Shown: in pieces, positions 1-7,108 of the stretch
Layout: every line of letters begins with the position of its first letter
Position numbering within the stretch: position 1 is the stretch's first letter
Position numbers and translations under genes: made by a program
Notes under the pieces: generated by a model
The model's input: the letters and a program-made list of their open reading frames with translations, nothing else
Databases searched by the model: none
What the model was told of the DNA's origin: nothing
DNA from: Bacteroidota bacterium
Lineage (GTDB): Bacteria; Bacteroidota; Bacteroidia; Chitinophagales; Chitinophagaceae
NCBI GenBank assembly: GCA_023391895.1
Contig: JAEWAC010000122.1
Coordinates: forward strand, 1-29,327
DNA length: 29,327 bases
Reading direction: 5' to 3'

Positions 1-742
1 GATATACACAGATGGGGTAATAATCCTGTGTTTCCTCCAGTATCCGGATCGCTTCATTGATGTATTTTTCAGCAAGGTCGTTTTTGGCAAGGTTGGCGTA
101 AACCATACCAATATTACCTAAACAATACCCAATTCCGCTTGGGTAGTTCACCTTATCAAAAATGGATTTCGCTTCATTGAAATAAAAGAGAGCGGAATCA
201 TAACTTTTGGCATTGAGGTGTGCATCGCCGGCATTCGAAAGCACAGAGGCAAGGCTAACCGGATTTTTAGACTGCTGCAAGGCTGTAATGGCTTTGTGGT
301 AGTAATGCATCGCATTGGAGTGGTTGTTGGCAATAGCGTAAATGTCAGCTATTGCGCCGTAAGCCTCTCCTTCACCCGTGAGATGCTGTGTCTTCCTGGC
401 GATTTCAGCACTTTTGAAGTAAGCTAGTAGCGCCTCATCCAGGTGACCCAGCAGCCTTTTTTTGGTTCCCTTTAAAAAAAAGCCCTTGCGCAGATAATTG
501 TTATTCCCGGTTTGTTGGGACAAGCTGATCAGTTCTTCCGCATACTGTAATCCCTTTCTTAAATCTCTTGTCTCGTTAAAAGATAATTCTGTCAGCAATT
601 CTAATTTCGCAGTATCGGCTATTGAATCTTGCTGGTAAAAACGGGCAAGGCTATCGGCTACTTTCTGATCCTGTGCAAAAGAACCAAAGGTGATGCACCA
701 AAAACAGCCGATAAGAAGCATATGCGCTTTTCCCAGGAACAT
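1..742 (-). CDS. TPR-repeat exported protein (partial, continues past left edge)
   Basis: Partial gene; about 247 N-terminal residues are visible and the reading frame is still open at base 1. It starts with a short basic stretch and a hydrophobic segment ending in SFAQ, which looks like a signal peptide. The rest is alpha-helical with repeated tetratricopeptide patterns, for example around AYGAIADIYAIANNHSNAM, SVLSNAGDAHLNAKSYDSAL and CLGNIGMVYANLAKNDLAEK, each with the small/aromatic spacing of TPR helices. In Bacteroidota such N-terminal exported TPR arrays often belong to sensor proteins that continue into a membrane segment followed by a kinase, cyclase, LuxR or LytTR output domain. That output part would lie outside the window, so the function cannot be told. 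I chose the ATG at 742 because it adds a lysine before the hydrophobic core; an in-frame ATG at 721 is an alternative. Confidence 0.75.
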   Translation of the reverse strand, partial: MFLGKAHMLLIGCFWCITFGSFAQDQKVADSLARFYQQDSIADTAKLELLTELSFNETRDLRKGLQYAEELISLSQQTGNNNYLRKGFFLKGTKKRLLGHLDEALLAYFKSAEIARKTQHLTGEGEAYGAIADIYAIANNHSNAMHYYHKAITALQQSKNPVSLASVLSNAGDAHLNAKSYDSALFYFNEAKSIFDKVNYPSGIGYCLGNIGMVYANLAKNDLAEKYINEAIRILEETQDYYPICVY

Positions 743-821
743 GTTAATGGTTTGACGAAGACAGTTAGATCTTACTGGGGTGATATGCCGGTAAATACGG
801 TGATACTACTTGCCGCTTCTA

Positions 822-852
822 TCTTTTTTCTTATGTAAATTAAGAAAAAAGA
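822..852. terminator. Perfect 12-bp A/T-rich inverted repeat
   Basis: TCTTTTTTCTTA (822-833) and TAAGAAAAAAGA (841-852) are exact reverse complements around a 7-nt loop. The hairpin lies just downstream of the minus-strand small gene ending at 905 and upstream of the TPR gene, so it could end the former's transcript. The stem is A/T-only apart from two G-C pairs, so folding would be weak. Confidence 0.4.
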
Positions 853-904
853 AAATACCAAAAAGTCCCGAAATGAAAGCAGTGAGTAATATAAATGAAG
901 TTAA

Positions 905-1237
905 TCATGAAGGTCTGATTGAGATAATAGGATCGTGCTTATGTACCTCGTCCTTTTCTTCACCTTTCCAAAGTATTGAATATAAGAATATGTCATTATC
1001 ATTAGCATTACTGCTAATCTCACCTTTCCAATTGCGTCCCTGCTGAAAAGGGCCGCTTGAAAATATATTAGTAGAATACTTTTTTCCTTCAATAGATGTG
1101 ATAGATTCAACTCCTGAGTGTTGATCTATTTGCCACATTATAGTATCTCCTGGTCGAGCTTTCGTGTGCCCACGATCTGATAACTCCAATAACCCATCAG
1201 GGTCTACTCCTTTTATAAAAATAACCAGAGTTGCCAT
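905..1237 (-). CDS. Small hypothetical protein, probable beta-sandwich
   Basis: A 110-residue protein I cannot assign to a named family. It has no signal peptide or membrane segment. The sequence alternates beta-strand-like hydrophobics with turns: VIFIKGVDPDGLLELSDRG near the start, then RPGDTIMWQID, SGVESITSI and NWKGEIS. The GDTIMW...SGV pattern resembles cupredoxin-like or immunoglobulin-like folds, but no copper-ligand set (His, Cys, Met) is evident, so that is only a fold guess. It lies about 160 bp upstream of the TPR gene on the same strand, with an A/T-rich hairpin between them. The reading frame is clean over 110 codons and the composition is protein-like. It sits in an AT-rich section bordering an insertion-sequence remnant. 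Confidence 0.6.
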   Translation of the reverse strand: MATLVIFIKGVDPDGLLELSDRGHTKARPGDTIMWQIDQHSGVESITSIEGKKYSTNIFSSGPFQQGRNWKGEISSNANDNDIFLYSILWKGEEKDEVHKHDPIISIRPS

Positions 1238-1334
1238 TTCCTATATTTTATGAGGTTAAATAATAAGGCCACGAACTTTACTTAGAAATTACAAATTATA
1301 TTTCGAATTTCAATAATATACTACCTAATAAATT

Positions 1335-1511
1335 ATGGATCCAATAGAACGGTTAATAAAGAAATATCCAGCAAATTGTTCTATTCCATCACTGGCTAAC
1401 GCCAGAGGATGCTCAAAGCTCCGCATTGGCGTACAGGTCTGCACAAGAAAAATCTTTGACCATCATTTTTTTATCACTTCTAACAACTACGAGGCACTTT
1501 GGTTTTTTTAG
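1335..1511 (+). CDS. Very short ORF, doubtful
   Basis: Begins MDPIERLIKKYPANCSIPSL and runs 58 residues to a TAG. It matches no family I recognise and has no signal peptide. The first ~20 residues look protein-like, while the C-terminal part (HHFFITSNNYEALWFF) does not. It overlaps no better candidate, but it borders an insertion-sequence relic and could be the 5' stub of a gene interrupted there. Weak support only. Confidence 0.2.
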   Translation: MDPIERLIKKYPANCSIPSLANARGCSKLRIGVQVCTRKIFDHHFFITSNNYEALWFF

Positions 1512-1532
1512 TTTTAAAGGCCTAGAAAACTT

Positions 1533-1645
1533 ACCTCCAGCACTTCGCGTTTGTCTCTTCAAGGCCGCCCCTTGCCATCACTTCTGACAGGACCATTTGG
1601 AATAAGGCCCTGGATCTTTTCCCATTGCTTGTCCGTCAGTCTCAT
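1533..1645 (-). pseudogene. IS5-family transposase N-terminal fragment with in-frame stop
   Basis: The minus strand from the ATG at 1645 reads MRLTDKQWEKIQGLIPNGPV, then RSDGKGRP, a TGA stop (1559-1561) and RDKREVLE. This matches the conserved N-terminus of IS5-type (DDE, 'DUF4096') transposases, whose typical pattern is LTDxQW..I..L.P....GRPxxDxREVL. The family usually has Trp right after GRP, so the TGA is most simply a TGG-to-TGA mutation. Similarity stops after about 38 codons near base 1533, so the DDE catalytic region is gone. A dead fragment of an insertion sequence; no inverted ends or target duplication were recognised. Confidence 0.8.
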
Positions 1646-1694
1646 GCCATAAAGGCACCAACCCTATTTATGAGACTACTTCTAATACTTACAA

Positions 1695-1733
1695 GGCCTG
1701 GAAGATGATGACGCCTCTTCCGGGCCGTTTTTT
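1695..1733 (+). terminator. Rho-independent terminator-like hairpin
   Basis: GGCCTGGAAGA (1695-1705) pairs with TCTTCCGGGCC (1716-1726), 11 bp with one G-T wobble and a 10-nt loop, followed by GTTTTTT. In the plus direction this is a textbook intrinsic terminator, yet no convincing plus-strand gene lies upstream. It ends 27 bp before the permease start at 1761, so it may be a relic, the end of an unseen small RNA, or a leader attenuator. Confidence 0.65.
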
Positions 1734-1760
1734 GCTGTAATTTTTTTACAAACAGGTTGT

Positions 1761-2882
1761 ATGCAGGCAAGAGCACTTCCGCTTTACGCAAAGGCCACCA
1801 TCATTCTTTTTGGCCTTATCCTGCTGACCTATACGCTGAAAAGCCTGGGCGACATTCTCACCCCGCTGGCTTTTGCCGCTATTGTGGCCATTTTGCTCAA
1901 CCCGCTGGTCAATAAACTGCAGACGTACAAACTGGGTAAAGTGCCCGCCATTATGCTGGCCATGCTGCTGGGTATTTTAGTGGTGGCCGGCATCTTTTAT
2001 TTTCTTTCTTCCCAGATTGCCGGTTTTGGCGACATCCTGCCGGCACTGAAGGTGAAGTTTCACAGTCTGCTCGCGAGCCTGCAAAGCTGGTTGCAGGAGC
2101 ACTTCGGGGTTTCCCTGCAAAAGCAACAGCAGCTGATGAACCAGGCGGCCAGCAGCGGTGAGGCGCTCATTGGCGGCACCCTGAACACAGTGGTGGGCAC
2201 CCTGGGCGTGCTGCTGCTCCTGCCGGTCTACGTGTTTTTGTTCCTGTTTTACAAGCCCCTGATCCTGGATTTCCTGTTTAAGGTTTTTGCCGAAGAAAAT
2301 GCCGCTAAGGTTTCTGAAATCCTGGGGCAGACCAAATTGGCCATTCAAAGCTATATGGTGGGCCTGCTGCTGGAGGCAGCAATTGTGGCTGCCCTGAACT
2401 CAACCGCATTGCTCATCATTGGGGTGAAGTATGCCCTGCTGCTGGGCGTTATTGGGGCCCTCCTCAACATGCTTCCCTATATCGGAGGCATTATTGCCAT
2501 TGCACTACCGTTACTGATGGCCACTGTCACCAGCAACGGCTACTCCAAGCAGCTTTGGATCGTGGCATCCTACCTCATCATTCAGTTCATCGACAACCAT
2601 ATCCTGGTGCCAGGCGTTGTTTCCTCCAAGGTCAGGATCAATGCCCTGATCTCAATTGTGGCCGTTTTGCTAGGCGGCGCCTTATGGGGTATTTCCGGCA
2701 TGTTCCTCTCCATTCCCCTGGTGGGCATCCTGAAAATCATCTTCGACCGGGTGGATGGCCTGCAACCCTGGGGCGAGCTGCTGGGCGATGAGGTACCCAC
2801 GAGCTACAGGGGCTTTTCCTTCCGCAAAAGGAATAAGGCAGCAGTATCCGAAAAGGTGGTGAAAAAAGCTACCGAGAAATGA
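1761..2882 (+). CDS. AI-2E family transporter (permease)
   Basis: A 373-residue polytopic inner-membrane protein of the AI-2E/PerM-YdiK family (Pfam PF01594). Hydrophobic segments occur at roughly residues 12-50, 62-85, 140-170 and in a cluster from 195 to 330, giving about eight membrane spans. Family hallmarks are visible: the N-terminal LTPLAFAAIVAILLNPLVN, the NMLPYIGGI motif in the second half, and QFIDNHILVP. The polar amphipathic region between spans 3 and 4 (LQSWLQEHFGVSLQKQQQ) is also typical. Despite the family name, substrates vary; some members export autoinducer-2 and others act as Na+/H+ or other exchangers, so the cargo here is unknown. The C-terminus is a basic cytoplasmic tail. 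The gene stands alone, between a terminator hairpin upstream and an inverted repeat overlapping its stop. Confidence 0.93.
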   Translation: MQARALPLYAKATIILFGLILLTYTLKSLGDILTPLAFAAIVAILLNPLVNKLQTYKLGKVPAIMLAMLLGILVVAGIFYFLSSQIAGFGDILPALKVKFHSLLASLQSWLQEHFGVSLQKQQQLMNQAASSGEALIGGTLNTVVGTLGVLLLLPVYVFLFLFYKPLILDFLFKVFAEENAAKVSEILGQTKLAIQSYMVGLLLEAAIVAALNSTALLIIGVKYALLLGVIGALLNMLPYIGGIIAIALPLLMATVTSNGYSKQLWIVASYLIIQFIDNHILVPGVVSSKVRINALISIVAVLLGGALWGISGMFLSIPLVGILKIIFDRVDGLQPWGELLGDEVPTSYRGFSFRKRNKAAVSEKVVKKATEK

Positions 2883-2935
2883 TATGCGTTTGGTTTTAGC
2901 ATACCCCAATATAGCCTATTTTTACTCTCGGTAGC
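2868..2935. repeat. 10-bp inverted repeat overlapping stop of permease gene
   Basis: GCTACCGAGA (2868-2877) and TCTCGGTAGC (2926-2935) are exact reverse complements, 48 nt apart. The left arm covers the last codons before the TGA at 2880-2882. A long-looped stem could stabilise the 3' end of the transcript; there is no following T-tract, so a classic terminator is not claimed. Confidence 0.4.
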
Positions 2936-3059
2936 ACCACGGCTGTTGGCTCTTCGCTGCAAGCAGGAACAGTAAATCTGAATAACGCATCTACACGTTA
3001 AGAGCTCCTGCTCACCGGACCTGGTTTAAACCGGCTGAAACACTTTTCAATACAATAGA

Positions 3060-4943
3060 ATGCCCTTTGGAATCATGCACTTTTTTAAAAGTAGAGCGGA
3101 AGAAACGACTGAGCAAAACAAAAGCAAACCCACAGGACTCAAACTCACTGGGGAACAGGTTGCGATCCTTCGTGCAAAAGGAAATATCAGGATCAACGCG
3201 GTAGCCGGGTCGGGAAAAACCACTACCATCGTTGAATACGCCCGTACCAGGCCTGCCGGATCGCGGATTCTTTACCTGGCTTTTAACCGTGCGGTAAAGC
3301 TGGAAGCAGAAAAGAAATTCGCGGCGCAGGGGCTTTCTCACGTAAAAGTAGAAACGGCCCATTCGCTGGCTTATAAAAGAGTAGTTTTTCAAAACAACTA
3401 CACTGTTCGGGCGCAGGGTTATAAAACCCATGAACTGGTGGACCTGCTCCGGCTAAAGGGTAACGGAGAAAAGCACGCCGAATACATTATTGCCAATCAC
3501 ATTAGTAAGTTCACGGCTCTATTCTGTAACAGCGACGAGCGAAAGGTGCAGGACCTGGATTATTTACTTACCGTAACGGATGAACAGGCCAAAGCCTTTG
3601 TACGCACTTTTTACCAGGTCATTGAACACGGAACGCGGGTACTGCTCAGCAAAATGGATAAAGGGGAGATTGAAGTTACCCATGACTTTTATTTAAAGAA
3701 GTTCCAGCTGCAAAACCCGGTGCTTCCGTTCGATTATATTCTCTTTGATGAGGGGCAGGATGCATCGGCCGCCATGCTGGATGTTTTCCTGAAGCAAAAA
3801 GCCACAAAGGTAATTGTGGGCGATACCCACCAGCAGATCTATGGCTGGCGCTATGCGGTGAATTCATTGGAAAAAGTAGACTTCAAAACCTTCCACCTTT
3901 CCACTTCTTTTCGCTTCTCGCAGGACATTGCTGACCTGGCCATCGGTATCCTGGACTGGAAAAGGTATTTAGCAGAAACAAAACCAGTAACCATCAAAGG
4001 CTGCGGCAAAAGTTCGGGGCGAAAAGTGAGAGCCATTATTGCCCGCACCAACCTGGGCCTGCTGTTAAAGTCGATTGACTACATTACTACGAATAAACAG
4101 CTAAAGCACATCTACTTTGAAGGCAATATCAACTCCTACACCTACGCCGACGAAGGCACATCCCTTTATGATGTGTTGAGCCTTTATAACCAGAACAAAG
4201 GATCGATCCGCGATAAGGTGGTGCAGTCCATGAACAGCCTGGATGATCTGGAAGACTATATTGAAAAAACGGAAGACGTGCAGCTGGCCATGATGGTGGA
4301 AGTGGTGAAGGAATACGGCAATAAGCTGCCGGGCATCATCAAAACACTAAAGGAAAAACATACCGGTGACGCCGAGCGGGGAAAAGCAGAAGTGATCTTT
4401 TCTACCGTGCATCGCTGCAAGGGTATGGAATACGACTGCATTGAGCTGGTGGGTGACTTTGTAACCGAGGGAAGACTCCAGCGGCTCACGGGTGAAAAAA
4501 AGGGGGACATCAACGAGGGCAAGTTAAATGAAGAGATCAACTTACTCTATGTAGCGGTAACCCGCACCAAAAACACCATTGATATCCCCGAAACGCTGCT
4601 GCCTTCAGAATATGCATGCTCACCCTTTATTCGCGTATTGAAAGCGAAGGAGGAAGAAGAAGTACAAAAGTCAAAAAAGACAACCTCTTATTATAACAGC
4701 AAAAAGCAAAACGGTCCGGCTGAAAAAAGCTATTCGCATATACAGGTACGAGAAAGTTTTAAAGAGGCCTATAAGCCCTGGACCAGGGAGGCGGATGAGG
4801 AGCTGATACAGCTTTTTGAAGAAGGTATGCATGTGATGGAAATAGCTAAACATTTAGAACGGAATACCGGTGCCATTCTGTCCAGGTTAAAGAAGTTGGG
4901 ATTAGTGTTTGGACATCAAGTAAAGACAAAGAATAATTCATAG
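3060..4943 (+). CDS. SF1 (UvrD/Rep/Fbh1-like) DNA helicase with C-terminal Myb-like HTH
   Basis: A 627-residue superfamily I helicase. Walker A is NAVAGSGKTTT (GSGKT at residues 50-54), preceded by the Q-motif-like LTGEQ. Motif Ia is LYLAFNRAVKLEAEKKF and motif Ib covers VETAHSLAY. Motif II is FDEGQDAS near 228-235 and motif III is VGDTHQQIYGWR. Motif V is TVHRCKGMEYD near 448-458 and motif VI is LLYVAVTRTKNTID near 494-507. The 'AFN' and 'TAHSLA' forms are closer to Fbh1-like helicases than to UvrD itself. After a charged linker, residues about 574-615 (WTREADEELIQLFEEGM...IAKHLERNTGAILSRLKKLG) look like a Myb/SANT-type helix-turn-helix. Probably an ATP-dependent 3'-5' DNA translocase in repair or recombination control. 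Stand-alone gene; an in-frame ATG at 3075 is an alternative start. Confidence 0.88.
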   Translation: MPFGIMHFFKSRAEETTEQNKSKPTGLKLTGEQVAILRAKGNIRINAVAGSGKTTTIVEYARTRPAGSRILYLAFNRAVKLEAEKKFAAQGLSHVKVETAHSLAYKRVVFQNNYTVRAQGYKTHELVDLLRLKGNGEKHAEYIIANHISKFTALFCNSDERKVQDLDYLLTVTDEQAKAFVRTFYQVIEHGTRVLLSKMDKGEIEVTHDFYLKKFQLQNPVLPFDYILFDEGQDASAAMLDVFLKQKATKVIVGDTHQQIYGWRYAVNSLEKVDFKTFHLSTSFRFSQDIADLAIGILDWKRYLAETKPVTIKGCGKSSGRKVRAIIARTNLGLLLKSIDYITTNKQLKHIYFEGNINSYTYADEGTSLYDVLSLYNQNKGSIRDKVVQSMNSLDDLEDYIEKTEDVQLAMMVEVVKEYGNKLPGIIKTLKEKHTGDAERGKAEVIFSTVHRCKGMEYDCIELVGDFVTEGRLQRLTGEKKGDINEGKLNEEINLLYVAVTRTKNTIDIPETLLPSEYACSPFIRVLKAKEEEEVQKSKKTTSYYNSKKQNGPAEKSYSHIQVRESFKEAYKPWTREADEELIQLFEEGMHVMEIAKHLERNTGAILSRLKKLGLVFGHQVKTKNNS

Positions 4944-5077
4944 TAAGTTCTTTCAGCGGCTTTAAAGGATACTTCATGTAGAGTTCATCTGCTGGCAGGT
5001 TATTATGCAAAAGCACTTCAAGATATCCTCCTTAATACTAACCGCTATTAAGACGTGTTTATGATTAGGGTAAAATC

Positions 5078-5100
5078 AACTCCTTCAAAATCCCATAGTA
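5078..5100 (+). repeat. Interspersed motif, copy in 4944-5230 gap
   Basis: CAACTCCTTCAAAATCCCAT followed by AGT. Apart from one base it equals the copy at 19752-19774 (CAACTCCTTCAAAACCCCAT then AGT). It lies in a 287-bp gap between the convergent helicase and cyanophycinase genes, in which no gene was seen. Confidence 0.5.
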
Positions 5101-5230
5101 CGAATGCCGCTGTGTTGCCCCTTGCACTTGCAACAACAACATTTCGTTATCTTATTAGCAATTTGGTATAAGTAGCCCATAGCACCGCTTCAAGCATTTT
5201 CGAAAGGAAATATAAATACTTGTCGGAAAG

Positions 5231-6079
5231 CTACGGCTGTATACGAAGCTGATGCCCTTCGGTGTAAACATCCAGTTGTACCCCTTCCAGCATCAGAGGG
5301 TCTTGGTTGCCTTGCCTGCCCTTTTTAGAAAGTTGAAACCGCAATACCTGGCTGTCACCAGCCACCCATGCCTTCTTACCCTGTACCACAAGAGCCGTGC
5401 CTTCGTCAATGCCCACACAGGTATAATCGGGTTTGGCTGCCAGAGCGGAAAGCAGTCGGTTGTAGCGGCTGCGCCTGACGAAATGCTGGTCGATGATGGT
5501 ACGTTGCAATAGGCCCAGGCCTTCGTCAAATTCGATATTGCTGTCCCAGAGTTTGTCGAATGTTTCTTTATACACCGTGTCGCGCAGTTGTCGTCCCGTG
5601 ATCATGTACCGGCTCATCACGGCGGCGCCTGCACTGGTGCCCGCAATGGTTGCACCTCTTTTATAAGCCGCATGAATAGCGGCGTACACGGGTGTATTCA
5701 GTACTGACTTCATAAACCGGTTCTGGTCACCACCCAGGATATAGATCAACCGGGCACCGGCTACCGAATCGGTCCATTGCGGGTCATTTGCATCATGCTG
5801 GTTGAAATTAAAGTTCCGGATAGCGGCCTTTGTGTGCCGGGCCAGTTGCCGGCTCACGTACAGGAAACCTGTGTCAGGCTCCGCACTGGCCATGGGTAAT
5901 ACAATAATATAATCATTGGGACCAAAATCAGCAGTGGTTACCAGTTGCTTCATCAGGTCATCGGAGCGGTGGCCGCCGCCAATGATAAAGAGTTTGCCTT
6001 CTGCATTCTTGTTTTGCGCCTGTAGCGGCAGGGAAAAAAAAGTAAAGAATACGAGTATTGCTAAAGAAAACGTTTTCAT
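5231..6079 (-). CDS. Secreted cyanophycinase (peptidase S51)
   Basis: A 282-residue exported serine peptidase of family S51. Residues 1-22 are a signal peptide (hydrophobic core, ending LPLQAQ). The S51 core follows: FIIGGGHRSDD at 31-41, the GGDQ motif at 116-119, and the nucleophile elbow GTSAGA with Ser149. DQHFVRRSRYNRLL begins at 197 with His199, and GIDEGTALVV has Glu226. This set, above all DQHFxxRxRxxRL and DEGTA, is typical of cyanophycinases rather than peptidase E. Known cyanophycinases cut multi-L-arginyl-poly-L-aspartate to beta-Asp-Arg dipeptides. The start codon overlaps the upstream peptidase stop by one base (TAATG), implying translational coupling. It is the last gene of the sigma-FecR-SusCD locus. 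Other isoaspartyl-containing peptides are possible substrates. Confidence 0.88.
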   Translation of the reverse strand: MKTFSLAILVFFTFFSLPLQAQNKNAEGKLFIIGGGHRSDDLMKQLVTTADFGPNDYIIVLPMASAEPDTGFLYVSRQLARHTKAAIRNFNFNQHDANDPQWTDSVAGARLIYILGGDQNRFMKSVLNTPVYAAIHAAYKRGATIAGTSAGAAVMSRYMITGRQLRDTVYKETFDKLWDSNIEFDEGLGLLQRTIIDQHFVRRSRYNRLLSALAAKPDYTCVGIDEGTALVVQGKKAWVAGDSQVLRFQLSKKGRQGNQDPLMLEGVQLDVYTEGHQLRIQP

Positions 6080-7101
6080 TATTTATAGATTTGAACTTCA
6101 ATTTTTCCATCGGCTGTTACAGCGCCTCTATACATACCCTCGGTGTTGAAGGGCATCGTCATATTTCCATTTTTGTCCAATGCAATCAGGCCACCGTCGC
6201 CGCCTAGCTTTCCGACCTTTTCCAATACGGTCTTGGCCGCCTTGTCAATGCTCATACCTTTATACTCCATCAGGTCAGAAACACTTTTGGCCACGACGCT
6301 GCGGATAAAGAACTCGCCCCAGCCGGTGCAGGAAATACCGGCCGTTTCATTGCTGCAATAAGTGCCGGCACCGATAATGGGTGCATCGCCCACTCGGCCG
6401 TATTTTTTGTTGGTCATACCGCCGGTGGAGGTACCTGCGGCCAGGTTACCCTGCTTGTCAAGTGCCACAGCACCTACGGTGCCAAACTTGTTGTCTTTAT
6501 TCAGGCTGCCAAGCCGGGAGGTCTTCTGGTCATGATCCAGAACGGCTTTTGTAGAATCTTCGCTTTTAGCCTGCTGTAATCCTTCCCAGCGTTCTTTTGT
6601 CCAGAAATAATTGGGGTCTACCACTTCAAGGCCGGCCTCTGTCGCAAACTTTTCCGCACCGGGTCCTACCATCATCACATGTTCTGACTTTTCCATAACC
6701 GCACGGGCGGCGCTGATTGGATTTTTGATGGTGGTTACGCCAGCAACGGCACCGGCTTCTAGTGTTTTACCATCCATAATAGAGGCATCCAGTTCGTTGC
6801 GGCCCTCGTTGGTAAATACGGCGCCTTTACCGGCATTAAAGAGTGGCGAGTTCTCCATTACATGAATGCTAGCTTCTACGGCATCAAGGCTGCTTTTGCC
6901 AGCCTGCAGGGCGGCATAGCCGGTATTCAGGGCTTCGGTTAGGGCCGCTACATATTCTGCCTCTTTTTCGGGCGTCATTTTCGATTTCAGGATGGTGCCT
7001 GCTCCGCCATGGATCACCAACACATATTTCTTTTCCTGCTCTTTACAGCCCATCATAAATACAAGAAGCAGGAGGACCGTTAAAAGTTTTATTTTTTTCA
7101 T
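6079..7101 (-). CDS. Isoaspartyl peptidase / plant-type L-asparaginase (Ntn-hydrolase), lipoprotein
   Basis: A 340-residue precursor of the beta-aspartyl peptidase/asparaginase family (T2, IaaA-like). Hallmarks: VIHGGAGT near residue 29, LDAVEASIHVMENSPLFNAGKG from about 72, ELDASIMDG near 103, the autocleavage site FGTVGAVA with nucleophile Thr208, GRVGDAPIIGAGTY at 235-248 with the substrate-binding Arg and Asp, and a late GGDGG. The enzyme self-cleaves before Thr208 into two chains and hydrolyses isoaspartyl dipeptides (including beta-Asp-Arg in known relatives) and asparagine. I chose the ATG at 7101 over an upstream one (7167, inside the preceding gene) because it gives MKKIKLLTVLLLLVFMMGC, a lipoprotein signal with Cys19, and starts 7 nt after the upstream stop. 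The enzyme is therefore extracytoplasmic, matching the flanking exported cyanophycinases. Confidence 0.92.
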   Translation of the reverse strand: MKKIKLLTVLLLLVFMMGCKEQEKKYVLVIHGGAGTILKSKMTPEKEAEYVAALTEALNTGYAALQAGKSSLDAVEASIHVMENSPLFNAGKGAVFTNEGRNELDASIMDGKTLEAGAVAGVTTIKNPISAARAVMEKSEHVMMVGPGAEKFATEAGLEVVDPNYFWTKERWEGLQQAKSEDSTKAVLDHDQKTSRLGSLNKDNKFGTVGAVALDKQGNLAAGTSTGGMTNKKYGRVGDAPIIGAGTYCSNETAGISCTGWGEFFIRSVVAKSVSDLMEYKGMSIDKAAKTVLEKVGKLGGDGGLIALDKNGNMTMPFNTEGMYRGAVTADGKIEVQIYK

Positions 7102-7108
7102 AGAAACG

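Larger units (their letters stand above)
1238..1760. other. AT-rich intergenic region with IS relic and terminator
   Basis: A gap of about 520 bp between divergent genes. It holds an uncertain 58-codon plus-strand ORF (1335-1511), a broken IS5-type transposase start on the minus strand (1533-1645) and a strong hairpin terminator (1695-1733). It looks like degraded accessory DNA rather than an ordinary promoter region. No other gene was seen. Confidence 0.6.
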
